The position numbers and the translations under genes were made by a program. This document shows, piece after piece, positions 12,301-22,581 of a stretch of 64,000 nucleotides of DNA. The first letter of the stretch is position 1; every line of letters starts with the position of its first letter. Location of the stretch: assembly GCA_963965975.1 (NCBI GenBank), contig OZ014421.1, positions 749,001 to 813,000 of the forward strand, given 5' to 3'. The notes under the pieces are model-generated. The model saw only the letters and a program-made list of their open reading frames with translations, was not told the DNA's origin and made no database searches. This DNA comes from Xestospongia bergquistia (taxonomy: Eukaryota > Porifera > Demospongiae > Haplosclerida > Petrosiidae).

Positions 12301-12929
12301 TACAGTATATACACATTACCACCTGAACAATCAAAACATGTCTTAAGAGGTCGATTTTGTGCAAATGAGGAATATGCAAGCAACACATCAAAACCATTTA
12401 CAAGAAAGAGACCAAAACCTGAACTATTCTGGACTGATACCCATTCCAACATGATATTATATATGTCAACAAAAAGTAAGCTAACGTTAGCTTGTCGATA
12501 CGTAGTATTATAAAATGCTCCACAGTTTGTTATTGTTAATGATTTCAATACAACATCTGTGCTACTAGTAAATTGTATACCACCTCTGTCATAATCACTA
12601 CACATTATTACTGAGGTAGATTGCATAACTGTCTCGTGAAAGCCTTGTTCTATATGACCCAGTCCCTGTAGAGTTATATTACTTACACCACTGATCTCCA
12701 ATGTACCTTGTAGAGTATGAGTTCCCTCTAGGAAGTAGAAGATTGTGTCATCAGTGAAGTAAGATGGATAATCAGCAATATAGTAGGAGAGGTTATGACA
12801 AGGTAGGTCAGTAGAAGGGCAAGATTCTCCATTAGGAGCTGCAGAGACATAATACTCAGAAGCAGTAACATATCCACTGTAGTTATACAGTATAACTGAT
12901 GTTATATAATAGATATGAAACCAGCTCAT
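9321..12929 (-). CDS. Large surface protein: beta-helix ectodomain, Cys-rich module, about 7 TM helices
   Basis: Single-exon gene, 1202 aa, starting at the family ATG (12927-12929). Architecture is the same as 1366-4971: signal peptide (about 1-23), NN/GGG repeat ectodomain with many NxS/T sites, Cys-rich stretch (CPIGF, CPFDYC, ILCGQC), seven or eight TM helices and an acidic tail ending in REPLLDD. The first 100 residues and the roughly 400-residue membrane part are close to the paralogue, including an almost unchanged tail. The ectodomain between them is strongly diverged in sequence but similar in length. The only visible neighbours are duplicated spacers and family members. It is probably a cell-surface recognition or adhesion protein; ligand and signalling are unknown. 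Confidence 0.85.
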   Translation of the reverse strand: MSWFHIYYITSVILYNYSGYVTASEYYVSAAPNGESCPSTDLPCHNLSYYIADYPSYFTDDTIFYFLEGTHTLQGTLEISGVSNITLQGLGHIEQGFHETVMQSTSVIMCSDYDRGGIQFTSSTDVVLKSLTITNCGAFYNTTYRQANVSLLFVDIYNIMLEWVSVQNSSGFGLFLVNGFDVLLAYSSFAQNRPLKTCFDCSGGNVYILYYSQSTNKTLYNVDIVQSNFTFGLNPKVCTVKEYNKFHYISSSSGGLTIFLFNTQSYNIKFNIDNVVFYNNTASAGANFVFLAYYPGFYSLTMNNTISTYGKTLISNTDKDDCTFAAGMTLLQNNGADKPEIIVENCTFKHNLGQQFGGGIFIGCAGTPGNITFHNCTIYNNTAYYGSGMLLYGLNSTLLSLHFANILIDSNKVPIKIDRFQADVLLAYINNAIFEQINVSNHDITGLLSYNSHLTFLKNSYFVNNSGILGGGMALYESSHLILREQTNISFISNYASESGGGIFVSETIITHNIPIDCFFKTKYNHSNNITLYFINNTAEISGDVLYGGNVDYCLISHQFQSLFYYPQQNGSSVVSSDPIQVCFCEANKPNCSIKHINITAIPGIDVSISLATVGSKNGLTKGVIKFTLSNMQTVNTRLNANCTDVTFSVTANSSLNTTQVYVTLEKSIKPLYDPFAKVIDIIIQSCPIGFPLDITNNTCTCKSELIKPPAITCDINTQIITREGDMWIGYVNNPGCLIVNENCPFDYCKFGTVHFKITSPDPQCLRNHSGILCGQCAKGLSLMLGSNQCGQCTNNYIALIIPFALAGIALVAFVIFLNLTVSVGTINGLIFYANVIKIYEPIFFSEGPIPFLSQFISWINLDLGIETCFFDGMDSCSKTWLQFIFPGYVWFLLILIIILLRYSSKVVRLVGRQVIPALATMILLSYTKLIRTVFLVLHYTVVPCIGENNVTFKLWYVDTTVPYLRGCHLPLFLFSLAVLILLIIPYTFYLLTIPLFEGPLSKYMCCCQKLSTYMKPFSNAYGGPYKDKCRFWTGFLLQARVVLALVVSIDIKRTVSLNMLTFISVIIIFMYLPLRGVYRQLPLVCLELFFILNLILLASTNGHTSNENMNLKGQVITKVLISLTSVVFCGILIYHVWDQLFLKSHLQERIKKLFKTQSNIPSDDDNEIELQISSVNNITYSIMPELREPLLDDQDDIIHKK

Positions 12930-14022
12930 GATATGACAGTATTAAGTGATTTTAAAGAGTAGCTAACCTAAAAAAGTAAGCATGTTGGAAATAAAGTGAC
13001 AATGTCAATGATACATTACTTACTTGTAAAATGGGATACACTAGCAGCACAATGCTAGTGAACAAAAGTCACATTATCAGTAGAGTATGGCAATCATAAG
13101 CTCACATGATTGTTTTGATTGTATAGTATATGATAGAATTCATATAGTATGTAATAAACCACAAATATATGACTTTAATTAATATAAGGTTATTGTTGAG
13201 TGTGTAGATACACAAACATTTATAGTTTCCATATATAGATGTATCTTGCCCTAGTAAGCCACTATAACTATCAAAGTGCCGACCTTCATTTACAAAACTT
13301 AATAAAGACTGAATTCCTAGAAATGATAGAGACAGTCTTATCTGATAATCTAATTCTGTTTACTCATCTCCAGTTTGAATGCAATGTGTAATGGTTATCA
13401 TCTTAAATTTATATTTTATATTAATTTTATTTAATGATACGTTATTTGGAATATTCTTTCTAACTCCACTTTTTTCAATGTCTTGATACATCATGCATTT
13501 ATAGTAATGAACTATAGTATAACAAATTTGATTTCATTGTATAGCGTTGTTGCAGAGTTAAACTTATATCATATATAAAATAGAACAGTATAATATACAA
13601 TACTCACAAAGCAACAGCTATATTATTGAATATATGTTATTAGTAATAATAATGTCATTGTCATAACTATCACATCTGACCTTTTGAAGATACAGGCTAC
13701 TAGCTTTATAATTATTTTTACAATAAATTAAAACAATATGTGTTGTTAATACTGTAGTATGTAGACAACATAAATGACCATGAATTGGTTAAAGCAATCA
13801 ATTTAATTGTAATCAAGTTCTTAATAATAAAACAGATTTATTGACAAAAATACAAATAATAATTATTAATCAGTGAATGAAAACTAACAATCATTCAATG
13901 TTAATATACACTCAGTAAAGTACATGTATCATATTATCAAAAATCACACTCTATTTAATACAATATACAATATATACATTAACAAGTCAAATAATATATC
14001 TACTGAAATATATTGTCAGAAT
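12930..14022. other. Intergenic region between two family members
   Basis: No gene seen. The left part (12930-13690) is alignable with the 5' flanks at 4972 and 17695. The right part (about 13790-14022) is alignable with 1150-1365 and 9090-9320, the 3' flank shared by the intact genes. The centre is AT-rich and unremarkable. Confidence 0.55.
13651..13685 (+). promoter_or_regulatory. Conserved upstream motif, copy 2 (shortened)
   Basis: Contains ATGTCATTGTCATAAC then TATCACATCTGACC. Compared with 5781 and 18501 it lacks about 10 bases between the TATCACAT and CTGACC parts. It lies about 720 bp upstream of the gene starting at 12929 and reads away from it. Confidence 0.45.
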
Positions 14023-17000
14023 TCATTTCTTATAAGGTATGTCATCTTTATCATCAAGCAGAGGTTCACGTAACTCTGCTGTAACAGACTCTGGGATACT
14101 AATAGCTGAAGATAATGTCAGGAGATTTATTTTACTATCATTATCATTGCTTGGAATGTCAGATTTTGTTTTGACTGACTGTTGTATTCGCTCTTGTAAA
14201 CGAGACTTTAAAAATCGATTCCAGACATGATAGATCAAAATACCACAGAATACTACAAATGCTAGTGATACTAAAACTATTGTTGATACTTGTCTTTTTG
14301 AAATGGTTAAGGTTTGTGCATTTATATAAGCCATTAAGATAAGATTAAGAATGAAGAAAAGCTCCAGACAAACAAAAGGGATTTGTCGATATACTCCCCT
14401 CAAAGGAATATACATGAAGTTAATAACAATTAAAATAGATGTCAACACATCCAAGCTTACAGTAGCCTTAGTATCTACAGACACAACCACTTCTAAGACA
14501 ACACGAACTAGTAGTAAGAATCCAGTCCAAAATCGACACTTGTCCTTATATGGACCTCCATATGCATCAAAGAAATGCTTCATATATGTTGACACCTTTT
14601 TGCAGCACATATATTTTGATAATGGTCCTTGAAGTAATGGTATCATTAGAAGGTAGAAGGTGTATGGAACAATTAGAAACATGATTACAGCCAGTGAGAA
14701 CAGGAACAATGCGATATGACAACCTTTTAGATATGGTGCAGTAGCATCAACATACCATGACTTGAATGTGACATTATTCTCACCAATACATGAAACACCA
14801 GTGTAACGAAGGACCAGAAAAACAGTGCGTATCAGTTTGGTGTATGAGAGAAGGATCATAGTTGCTAATACTGGAATTGCTTGTCTTCCCACAAGTCGAA
14901 CTACTTTGCTAGAATATCTTAATAATATTATGATGAGTATTAGTAGAAACCAAACATAGCCTGGAAAGATAAACTGTAGCCATATCTTACTGCAAGAATC
15001 CATACCATCAAAGAAACAAGTCTCAATACCCAGATCAAGATTGATCCAGGAAATAAACTGACTAAGTATATGAATAGGACCTTCAGGAAAGAAGATGGGT
15101 TCATATATTTTGACAACATTAGCATAGAATATAAGTCCATTGATTGTACCCACAGACACTGTTAAATTTAAAGCAATGACAAAAGCTACCAATGCTATAC
15201 CAGCTAAAGCAAATGGAATGATAAGAGCTATGTAGTTATTAGTACATTGTCCACATTGATTGGAACCTAACATGAGACTAAGTCCTTTTGCACATTGTCC
15301 ACAGAGTATCCCAGATCGATTGAGAAGACATTGTGGATCAGGAGAGATGATTTTAAAGAAAACTGTTCCATCATTGCAGTAATCAAAGGGGCAGTTTGGA
15401 TGAATAATAAGACAGTTTGAGTCATTTTTATAACCAATCCACTTGTTACCATGTCTAGTTATAATTTGAGTGTTAATATCACAAGTTGTTGAAGATGTAT
15501 TTAATCCAATTCTACAAGTGCAAGCATCATTTGTTAATGGATAACCAATTGGACAGGACTTAATTGTAATATCAATGACTTTAGCTTGAAACTCATGATA
15601 ACTTTCATCAATTGAATTTTTAAGTGTGACATTAATAGTTGTCGAACTTAACAGATCAGGATTTGCACTTAACTTCAAGGTAACATTGGTACAAGTAGCA
15701 TTTAGCATACTATTATCTGTTTGCACATTCATTGAGCTATCAGATAATGTAAATTTAATCGTACCCTTTGTTAAGCCTTTCTTTAAACCAACAGTAGCTA
15801 ATGATACATTGACATCAATCCCAGGTGTTGCAATTATGCTGATATTTGTAATATTACAATTTTGTTCGTTTGATTCACAAAAACACACTTGAACAGGATC
15901 TGATGACACTGTTGATAGACCAGTTTGTTGAGGATAGTAAAATAGATGATCAAAGTAGAGATTCTTCAGACATTTGTTAATTTTACCTCCATATAAAACA
16001 TTGCCTGAGATATTAGCTGTATTGTTGACAAAATATAACACTGTCTTATTATCATCAGAATTATGACGAGGAATAACTTCAAAGGTGCAATCTGTGGTGA
16101 AGTCTACACTAAATCCAAGAACCTGTGAGACAAAGATTCCTCCACCTGACTCATTGGCATGATTATTGATAAATGATACATTGGTATATTCTTTTAATAA
16201 TAATCGGGAAGATTCATATAAAGCAATACCTCCACCATAAATGCCTGAATTGTTTACAAATGTACTATTTTTAGCAAACGTTATTAGACTATTAAAAGAC
16301 ACTAAACCAGTCGTGTTATGATTACTAACCTCAATTTGGTCAAAAGTAATATTATCAATGTTGACTAATGCCATTGCAGATTGATAGATATCAAGCTTGT
16401 CCAATACTTTATTAAAATTAACTATAACATTTTTAAAATTAAAGTCAATTTTTGAAATAGCTAGAAAATCATGGAGAACGAAAGCTAATCCATGGATTGC
16501 AGTATTGTTATATATAGTGCAGTTACAAAACCCAATTATACCACTTCCCCGTGTGTCAATGAACATTCCACCTCCATATAGCTGAGCAATATTGTTGTTT
16601 ATACTGCAGTTACGAAACTCAATACTATGCGAATAAAAATTAATCAAAACTCCACCTCCATGTCGCTGAGCAGTATTGTTGTGTATAGTGCAATTATCAA
16701 ACTCAATATTACCACCTCCTGCTAAATAAATGTCCACTCCTCCTCCATATCGCTGAACATGATTGTTACATATATTGCAGTTACTAAACTCAATACTACC
16801 ATTTCCTGATATATTAATGCCCACGCCTCCTCCAAATTTCTGAGCATTATTGTTGTATATAATACAGTTACTAAACTTAATATTACCACCTGCTTTATGC
16901 AAACCAATTGACACTCCTCCTCCTCCTTTTTGCATATTAGTATTATATGAAAATATACTATTACTAATATTTACCTCAGCTTTAGTTTCATTATAATACA

Positions 17001-17694
17001 ACAAAGTAATGCCACACCCTAAGCCCATTGTGAAATTTGAATTTACAATATTAACTCTTGACAGTCTTTCAAGCTGATCATTATAGTACATCAATGCGTT
17101 ACCCCCTGAAGTTTCATGAGCTCCATTATTAGCAAACGAGGAATTTATAATTAACACAGTCAAAGCATTGACTAGATAGAGTCCATAACCTGAGTTATTG
17201 TGGACTGATACATATTCTAACGTGACAATATTGATGTCAACAAAGAGCAAGGTAACGTTATATCCCTGGTAACTGCCAAACTCTCCACAATTTGCTATTG
17301 TTAATGATTTCAATACAACATCTCTGGTACTAATTAATTGTATACTAGTTCTGTTGCTATCACTACACCTTATTACTGAGGTAGATTGTATAACTGTCTC
17401 ATGGAAGCCTTGTTCTATATGACCCAGTCCCTGTAGAGTTATATTACTTACATCACTGATCTCCAACGTACTTTGTAGAATATGAGTTCCCTCTAGGAAG
17501 TAGAAGATTGTGTCATTAGTGAAGTAAGATGCATAATCATCAGTATAATAGGAGAGGTCATGACAAGGTAGGTCAGTAGAAGGACAGGATTCTACATTAG
17601 TAGTCGCAGAGACGTAATACTCAGAAGCAGTAACATATCCACTGTAGATATACAGTATAACTGATGTTATATAATAGATATGACACCAGCTCAT
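14023..17694 (-). CDS. Large surface protein with extra tandem beta-helix coils and about 7 TM helices
   Basis: Single-exon gene, 1223 aa, starting at the family ATG (17692-17694). Signal peptide (about 1-23), then a conserved N-terminal 100 residues, then a repeat ectodomain. In place of the divergent central part of its paralogues it has five very regular coils of 28-30 residues (pattern GGGV, then F-x-NC, then NN-x-AQ), at about 16488-16926. The Cys-rich module (CPIGY, CPFDYC, ILCGQC), the multi-TM part with YGGPYKDKCRFW, and the tail ending near REPLLDD follow. The coil pattern resembles the GGA[IV]/FxxN repeats of bacterial Pmp proteins, a likely case of shared beta-helix constraints rather than transfer. 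Function unknown; surface recognition is inferred. Confidence 0.85.
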   Translation of the reverse strand: MSWCHIYYITSVILYIYSGYVTASEYYVSATTNVESCPSTDLPCHDLSYYTDDYASYFTNDTIFYFLEGTHILQSTLEISDVSNITLQGLGHIEQGFHETVIQSTSVIRCSDSNRTSIQLISTRDVVLKSLTIANCGEFGSYQGYNVTLLFVDINIVTLEYVSVHNNSGYGLYLVNALTVLIINSSFANNGAHETSGGNALMYYNDQLERLSRVNIVNSNFTMGLGCGITLLYYNETKAEVNISNSIFSYNTNMQKGGGGVSIGLHKAGGNIKFSNCIIYNNNAQKFGGGVGINISGNGSIEFSNCNICNNHVQRYGGGVDIYLAGGGNIEFDNCTIHNNTAQRHGGGVLINFYSHSIEFRNCSINNNIAQLYGGGMFIDTRGSGIIGFCNCTIYNNTAIHGLAFVLHDFLAISKIDFNFKNVIVNFNKVLDKLDIYQSAMALVNIDNITFDQIEVSNHNTTGLVSFNSLITFAKNSTFVNNSGIYGGGIALYESSRLLLKEYTNVSFINNHANESGGGIFVSQVLGFSVDFTTDCTFEVIPRHNSDDNKTVLYFVNNTANISGNVLYGGKINKCLKNLYFDHLFYYPQQTGLSTVSSDPVQVCFCESNEQNCNITNISIIATPGIDVNVSLATVGLKKGLTKGTIKFTLSDSSMNVQTDNSMLNATCTNVTLKLSANPDLLSSTTINVTLKNSIDESYHEFQAKVIDITIKSCPIGYPLTNDACTCRIGLNTSSTTCDINTQIITRHGNKWIGYKNDSNCLIIHPNCPFDYCNDGTVFFKIISPDPQCLLNRSGILCGQCAKGLSLMLGSNQCGQCTNNYIALIIPFALAGIALVAFVIALNLTVSVGTINGLIFYANVVKIYEPIFFPEGPIHILSQFISWINLDLGIETCFFDGMDSCSKIWLQFIFPGYVWFLLILIIILLRYSSKVVRLVGRQAIPVLATMILLSYTKLIRTVFLVLRYTGVSCIGENNVTFKSWYVDATAPYLKGCHIALFLFSLAVIMFLIVPYTFYLLMIPLLQGPLSKYMCCKKVSTYMKHFFDAYGGPYKDKCRFWTGFLLLVRVVLEVVVSVDTKATVSLDVLTSILIVINFMYIPLRGVYRQIPFVCLELFFILNLILMAYINAQTLTISKRQVSTIVLVSLAFVVFCGILIYHVWNRFLKSRLQERIQQSVKTKSDIPSNDNDSKINLLTLSSAISIPESVTAELREPLLDDKDDIPYKK
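16488..16926 (-). repeat. Five in-frame tandem repeats of about 87 nt (beta-helix coils)
   Basis: Each unit encodes 28-30 residues with the pattern GGGV-x-I, an (I/E)F-x-NC strand and an NN-x-A turn ending in AQ before the next GGG. The coils are more regular than anything in the two intact paralogues, which indicates recent expansion within this gene. They extend the predicted helix by five turns. Confidence 0.8.
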
Positions 17695-18550
17695 GATATG
17701 ATAGTATTAGGTGATATTAAAGCGCAACTAGCCTAAAAAAGTAAGCATGTTGGAAATAAAGTCATAATATCATTGATACATTACTTACTTATAAAAAGAG
17801 GTGCACTAGCAGCACAATACAAGTGAACAAAAGTTGTAATCAATAGATCATGCCATCTACAAACTCATGTGATAGTTTTGATAGTAACACAGATACAAGG
17901 CTCAAATGAAGTCTCGAAATAGATTTTCAATTGACCACAAAGGGCACATACGCCCACTCGCTAAAGTTTATATTAACGTGTGTATATCAAAATGACAAGG
18001 ACGACGTGAAAATTCTCTCTGGTAAGTCACCAGTTTTACCTGAGTAACCTCTTGACAGCGATGGAAATTAGTACTTTAGTCAACATTTACTTTAGCATAG
18101 TTATCAATTGATATCAAAAAGCTCTCAGCTGTAGTTAAATTCAATGTATAGTTGTTTTAATGCCGGAATTCTTAGAGACCGTTTTGTCTGACAAAGATGT
18201 GTTTAGTGTTTACTCACCTCCAGTTTGAACGCAATATATAATACTATCATCTTATACTTTGTAATTTATATAAATTTTATTTAATAATACGTTATCAAGA
18301 TTTTTAAAATTCCATATTCTAGTTCTTCATTTGACACTTCGGCGTCTTTGTACACAACGTTACTATTACAAGATAAGACACACTTTAGTATAACAAAATT
18401 CATCTCATTGTAGCGTAAACATTCTGTATATATAAAAGGACAGCATAATAATACATTAAACTGCAGCTGTTTTAATGAATTTTATGATAATATTATTAAT
18501 ACTAATGATGTCATTGTCATAACTATCACATGATATGATCTGACCTCTTG
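17695..18550. other. 5' flank of the 14023-17694 gene
   Basis: No gene seen. Alignable with 4972-5837 and partly with 12930-13690. It ends with the conserved motif at 18501-18549. Confidence 0.55.
18501..18549 (+). promoter_or_regulatory. Conserved upstream motif, copy 3
   Basis: Nearly identical to 5781-5830: TGATGTCATTGTCATA, then ACTATCACATGAT and TGATCTGACCTCTT. It lies about 810 bp upstream of the gene starting at 17694. Confidence 0.5.
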
Positions 18551-18761
18551 AGGCTATTATCTTTACAATATTGTCCATTGTTTGTAGCACTCTTTGTGTA
18601 CCTCTTAAACCTGCTTCATAATACTCTTTTGTTCCTTCTCTGTGAAATTGACTTCCTTATCATGTGGAATCTAGTTCATCGCTAATCACTTTAAATACGT
18701 TTATTTGCTAATCATTCACTTGCTATCACTTATCACACTAAAACTTATCAGATATCATCAA

Positions 18762-19029
18762 CAGGCCCGTACGCAGACTTTGAAAAGGGGGGTGCACATG
18801 TCGCATGAGTCAGGTTGTGTACATGTACATGCATACATGCAGCATACAGAAAGACGTGAATTTATTACAGTTATACCTCCCTGATCAGATGCATACTTGC
18901 TGATGCATGCCTATTGCTCAATCAATTGGAAAACCTTTGCATCAATTTTACTCATCTGAGTTAAACCTTGAAAAGGGAGGTGCACATGAACCCCTTGCAC
19001 CTCCCCCCCCCCCCCTGGGTACGGTCCTG
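18762..19029. mobile_element. MITE-like DNA transposon remnant
   Basis: 268 bp. The ends are inverted (CAGGCCCGTACGCAG against CAGGACCGTACCCAG on the other strand, 13 of 15 matching) and flanked by a direct 5-bp repeat ATCAA at 18757-18761 and 19030-19034. It contains two copies of a GAAAAGGG(G)AGGTGCACATG-like segment and a run of about 14 C near 19001. It has no coding capacity. The CAGG start fits hAT-like ends, but the 5-bp target repeat does not, so the superfamily is open. Confidence 0.65.
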
Positions 19030-19034
19030 ATCAA

Positions 19035-19444
19035 TCACTTATTTTCATCTCTGTCTTACTAATCAGACTATATCAAGTACTTTAATGCTGTTTTGTTTAT
19101 TATTGTTCAATTCTCTTTGTGCCCTTTAAACTAGTAGTAGCTATTAGGCATTCATTTTGTCAATAAAAAACATGTAAGTGTTAATGATATCAAATCTTCA
19201 AACACTTTTCTGTCTTAGGCATATTTAGTTCTTTTCTTTGTCGAAAGTATAGTCAACAGTATCATGATCCTTGTCTGTTGTTTCTCTTTCTGTTCTAAAT
19301 GTATCAGACTCTGTTATCTGTAAATATTGTAACTAGTTCTGTCACCACTTATTGTCACATGACAACATCTTTACCCCATTCAAGTAGTCACATGACTTCT
19401 TTACAATCTATACCTTATTAATAAACAAAGTGACATTATCAATA
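19035..19444. other. AT-rich intergenic DNA
   Basis: I see no open frame, repeat or family similarity here. It separates the MITE from the tandem array that starts near 19445. Confidence 0.4.
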
Positions 19445-19730
19445 AAATAATAATAGTATCATGCTATATAAAATTAAACTGCTGATTAGATTTACACAGA
19501 AATGAGAACAGTACTGTTTCTAAATACAGAGCAAGTTACAATGAATATATGACCTAACAAACTATATCTAATAACATTTAATTGTAACATATTTAATTAA
19601 AACAAATAAATAAACATGATGTAATGTTAAAAACAAAATTCTTTTGTTAAAGCAAATCTAACAACTTGTCATGTTATTAATAGTTTCCAAAGTTAAATTG
19701 TCTGAATACAACTTAAAATTCAGGAGTAAC

Positions 19731-21289
19731 AATGACATCATCATTGAATTGAATATATATAGTTATCATCTTCTACAGCAATGGTCAACACTTTAGTGCT
19801 TAGAGAACGAATATAGCCATTGTCATTTGAAGTACACTCCTAGGAATATATAGAGATTGTGAACATCACCAATGTCCTTCATGTTAATTTGTATTACATT
19901 ATCATGCTTTTTTCTCCATATACATTATGTTGTATGTTACTTTAGTCAAAAATATACACACTAATCAAATGGCTACAGTTCACATATCTACCATAGTTGC
20001 GGTATATGTAGCCCAACAAATGTCATTTCAAAGACTTTGTGTTATTAGACCACTTGACATAAACTGGGTGGAGTATTGCAATTATGTTGCCTTGGTGATA
20101 TCAGGTATATGAGAAATTAGACTAATGAAGTCAATAATTATTTTAAAAAGTTTAAACTCCTAATGACATAGATTAATATCTGCTCACTTTTTTCTCAATC
20201 TGTGATTGATCAGACAGAAGACCAAAATAAAAGCAAACAAAACTCCTATAATAATAAATATAATGACACTGAAGACTACCATTAATATAGTATTCGATTA
20301 TGAAGTTGAATCTGTGCATAAGAAAGTAACTGGCATTATATATATATTATATCAAGTGAACCCTAAACTGTGGGAATGGTACTAGGAACTATGACTGTAT
20401 TAGATGTGAAAATTGGAATAAAACTATCACTGTATCACTGTAATACTTGGTATAACAGTGGTACTTGAGGTAACCACAATATCATTGGTAGTTATTGTAG
20501 CTAGTAAAGCTGGCACAATGGAACTAGTAATAACCAATGTGATAGAAGGTATATAGTATTGGTATACTTGTCATAAATATAATAGCATCCACAGTAGAGG
20601 CTGTAAGTGAATATAGAGTGAACATAAGTATAGGTGAAAAGAACTATAATTGTTTTAACAGGCGGCAGTCATAATATTTGGATGATAGTCTGCATAGTTG
20701 TAATCTACCACACAACCTGAAAAAACGCATGCCACATCTTCTGCAATAGGGAGGTCATCAATATATCGTGTATCATCATAATTCTCTTGAAAGCAAGCTA
20801 TTATTTTGGGATACTCATCTTCTATATTAGAAAGGTTTTCTGTATTATCACGATTGTCATCATAGGAAGTTATTTTTTGAGGGTAATCAGAAAGCTATAT
20901 AAAACAGACAATTGACCAGAAAAAACAAGAGATTTATATCTACTTATTCTATAAATATTATGAAGTATTATTAGGTAGAGTTTAACTAACCAATTTATTT
21001 GAAGAGGTATTATAACAGTTATATTGAATAGAAACAAAAAGTGCTCTGAATGAACTTAAGGGATCTTCTTGCCATGAAACTTCAGCAAATGAGTTATTTA
21101 TGCAGTTAACATTAATAAGTAATTATTGCCCAGGGCCTTTATTTGCTGTATCAAGAAGAAAAAAAATTTCAATAACAAGGAAACTGAATTTTTTACAAAA
21201 CACTTACCTTGTCCACATGGACAGTTAGTTCCAGTGGTTACTGTGACAAGAAGAGAAAAAAAGTAGGAACTCTGTTAACATCATCATCG
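19731..21289 (-). pseudogene. Unit 1: broken small type I membrane protein gene
   Basis: All seven exons of the family gene can be traced, but several are broken. Exon 1 (about 21208-21289) lacks two bases in the signal peptide. Exon 2 has a stop (CAA TAA instead of CAA TAC) near 21124. Exon 3 has lost its donor site near 20660, where ten bases present in units 2 and 3 are absent. Exon 4 is expanded and shifted. The tail exon (19731-19875) keeps only the C-terminal end, with a shifted frame. Exon 5 (TM helix, about 20188-20312) is recognisable. Not functional. Confidence 0.85.
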
Positions 21290-21551
21290 TTCAAACACTA
21301 TTGCTAACAGTAAGATTATAATCACATTATGTAAAGAGCTCTGTTAACAAAACATTATTTTAATAATTAATAGAGCAGCCATTCTTCACAACCATATCAC
21401 ATTGCTGTAAAATAACAATGTAAGGTTTTACACAAAATAATTAACTTCAAAAATTTCAATTTTTACTATAGCATTGTAAGCAAATACGTGGCTACTTTGT
21501 AATTGTATTAAATTGTAGCCTACAATCATAAAATGTTTGTCTATTGTAATA

Positions 21552-21976
21552 CAGTAGTCCCTCTTTTGAGAGACCACCCTCATATCCAACAAAAAGTGGT
21601 CTCCCAAAAGAGGTGGGCGGGGTAATGGGTTGGGTCAATTTGTATGTACATGTATTTAAAAAGCATTAAGTACTGAAGAATTGTTATTAATTAATGTAGT
21701 CAGAGACATCTCTGGTTGGTAGTTCTACTTTAGTTAACTACAGCTGCAAGTCACATGATAATACAGCTGCAATTATGTGTATGCATTGAATTTTACATGC
21801 AATTTACACTTCTAATGGTCTTAAAAAAGCACAATGTTAGTGGTCTCTGGGCTCACAAAAGAGGTGGTCTTTGACTAGAGGTGGTTTTGTATTACAATGC
21901 ATTGGTTCATGCAAATTGTGGTCTCTCAAAAGAGGTGGTCTTTCACGGGAGTGGTCTCTCAAAAGAAGGACTACTG
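21552..21976. mobile_element. pogo/Tigger-like MITE with TA target duplication
   Basis: 425 bp with inverted ends starting CAGTAGTCCCTC and ending in the complement, flanked by TA on both sides. Further GGTCTCTCAAAAGAGGTGG-type blocks occur inside. At the same place in units 2 (near 24735) and 3 (near 27690) the sequence is uninterrupted, with a single TA, so insertion followed the unit duplication. The CAGT start and TA target fit pogo/Tigger elements of the Tc1/mariner superfamily. No transposase is encoded. Confidence 0.8.
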
Positions 21977-22275
21977 TATATATACATATATATATAACTG
22001 ATACTGGTAATAATTAAATCATTTTTTCATATCATTGATGGTAATATGTCTGGTAATATGTCAACTTTCAGTACCTTTTATAGCATTTCCCTTGAGCTGT
22101 CTGACCACCTTCATGCCATTCCTGGCAACCAATATTACATTGTTGTAACCATAACAATGTAAGGTTTTGCCAAAAATTGTAACTTCAAAGATTTCAATTT
22201 TTACTAAAATTATAACTAAGCCAATCTACTTTTTCTTGATTTTTTTCTTTGTTATTTTGTATGCATTTCAAATGT

Positions 22276-22581
22276 GTGAAACTTTCAGAACCCCTTATGG
22301 CATTTTCTTTGACCTGTCTGACCACCTTCATATAACTTGTTCTATATCTAACACTATTTTTGTCTACATACCAGAAGGTCAATATATTCATCAGTATTGC
22401 CAGTGTTATCTTAAAGATCCACATGGTATAAGTATTGATTCAGCTGAAAATTGTAAAGATTAGTGGGGCAATTTTATTTACTCAATTGGGAGGAATCAAT
22501 TGTCTAATTGGAATAGTAATTGTTTCCAATGGATCAGTGTGGGTAGCTGATACACACAACAATAGACTAATAAAGTACTGA
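22276..22581 (+). pseudogene. Unit 1: NHL-propeller fragment
   Basis: Translates with one shift to parts of the last NHL blades of the gene at 33207-34116: TPYGIFFDLSDHLHITCS, EGQYIHQY, DPHGISIDSAEN, then, after a deletion and frameshift, SNGSVWVADTHNN and the stop at 22579-22581. A shorter duplicate of the first blade lies at about 22065-22125. This is a decayed 3' end of an NHL gene that has been copied with the array. Confidence 0.8.

Noticed and set aside
16488..16926. Regular repeats that could suggest a CRISPR-like array
   Set aside because: They are in-frame coding repeats of a protein, not short identical repeats with unique spacers, and the genome is eukaryotic.
14023..17694. Possible bacterial (Pmp-like) origin of the GGG/NN repeats
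   Set aside because: The motif is short and is expected in any parallel beta-helix. The gene has animal-type TM and Cys modules and the base composition of its neighbours.
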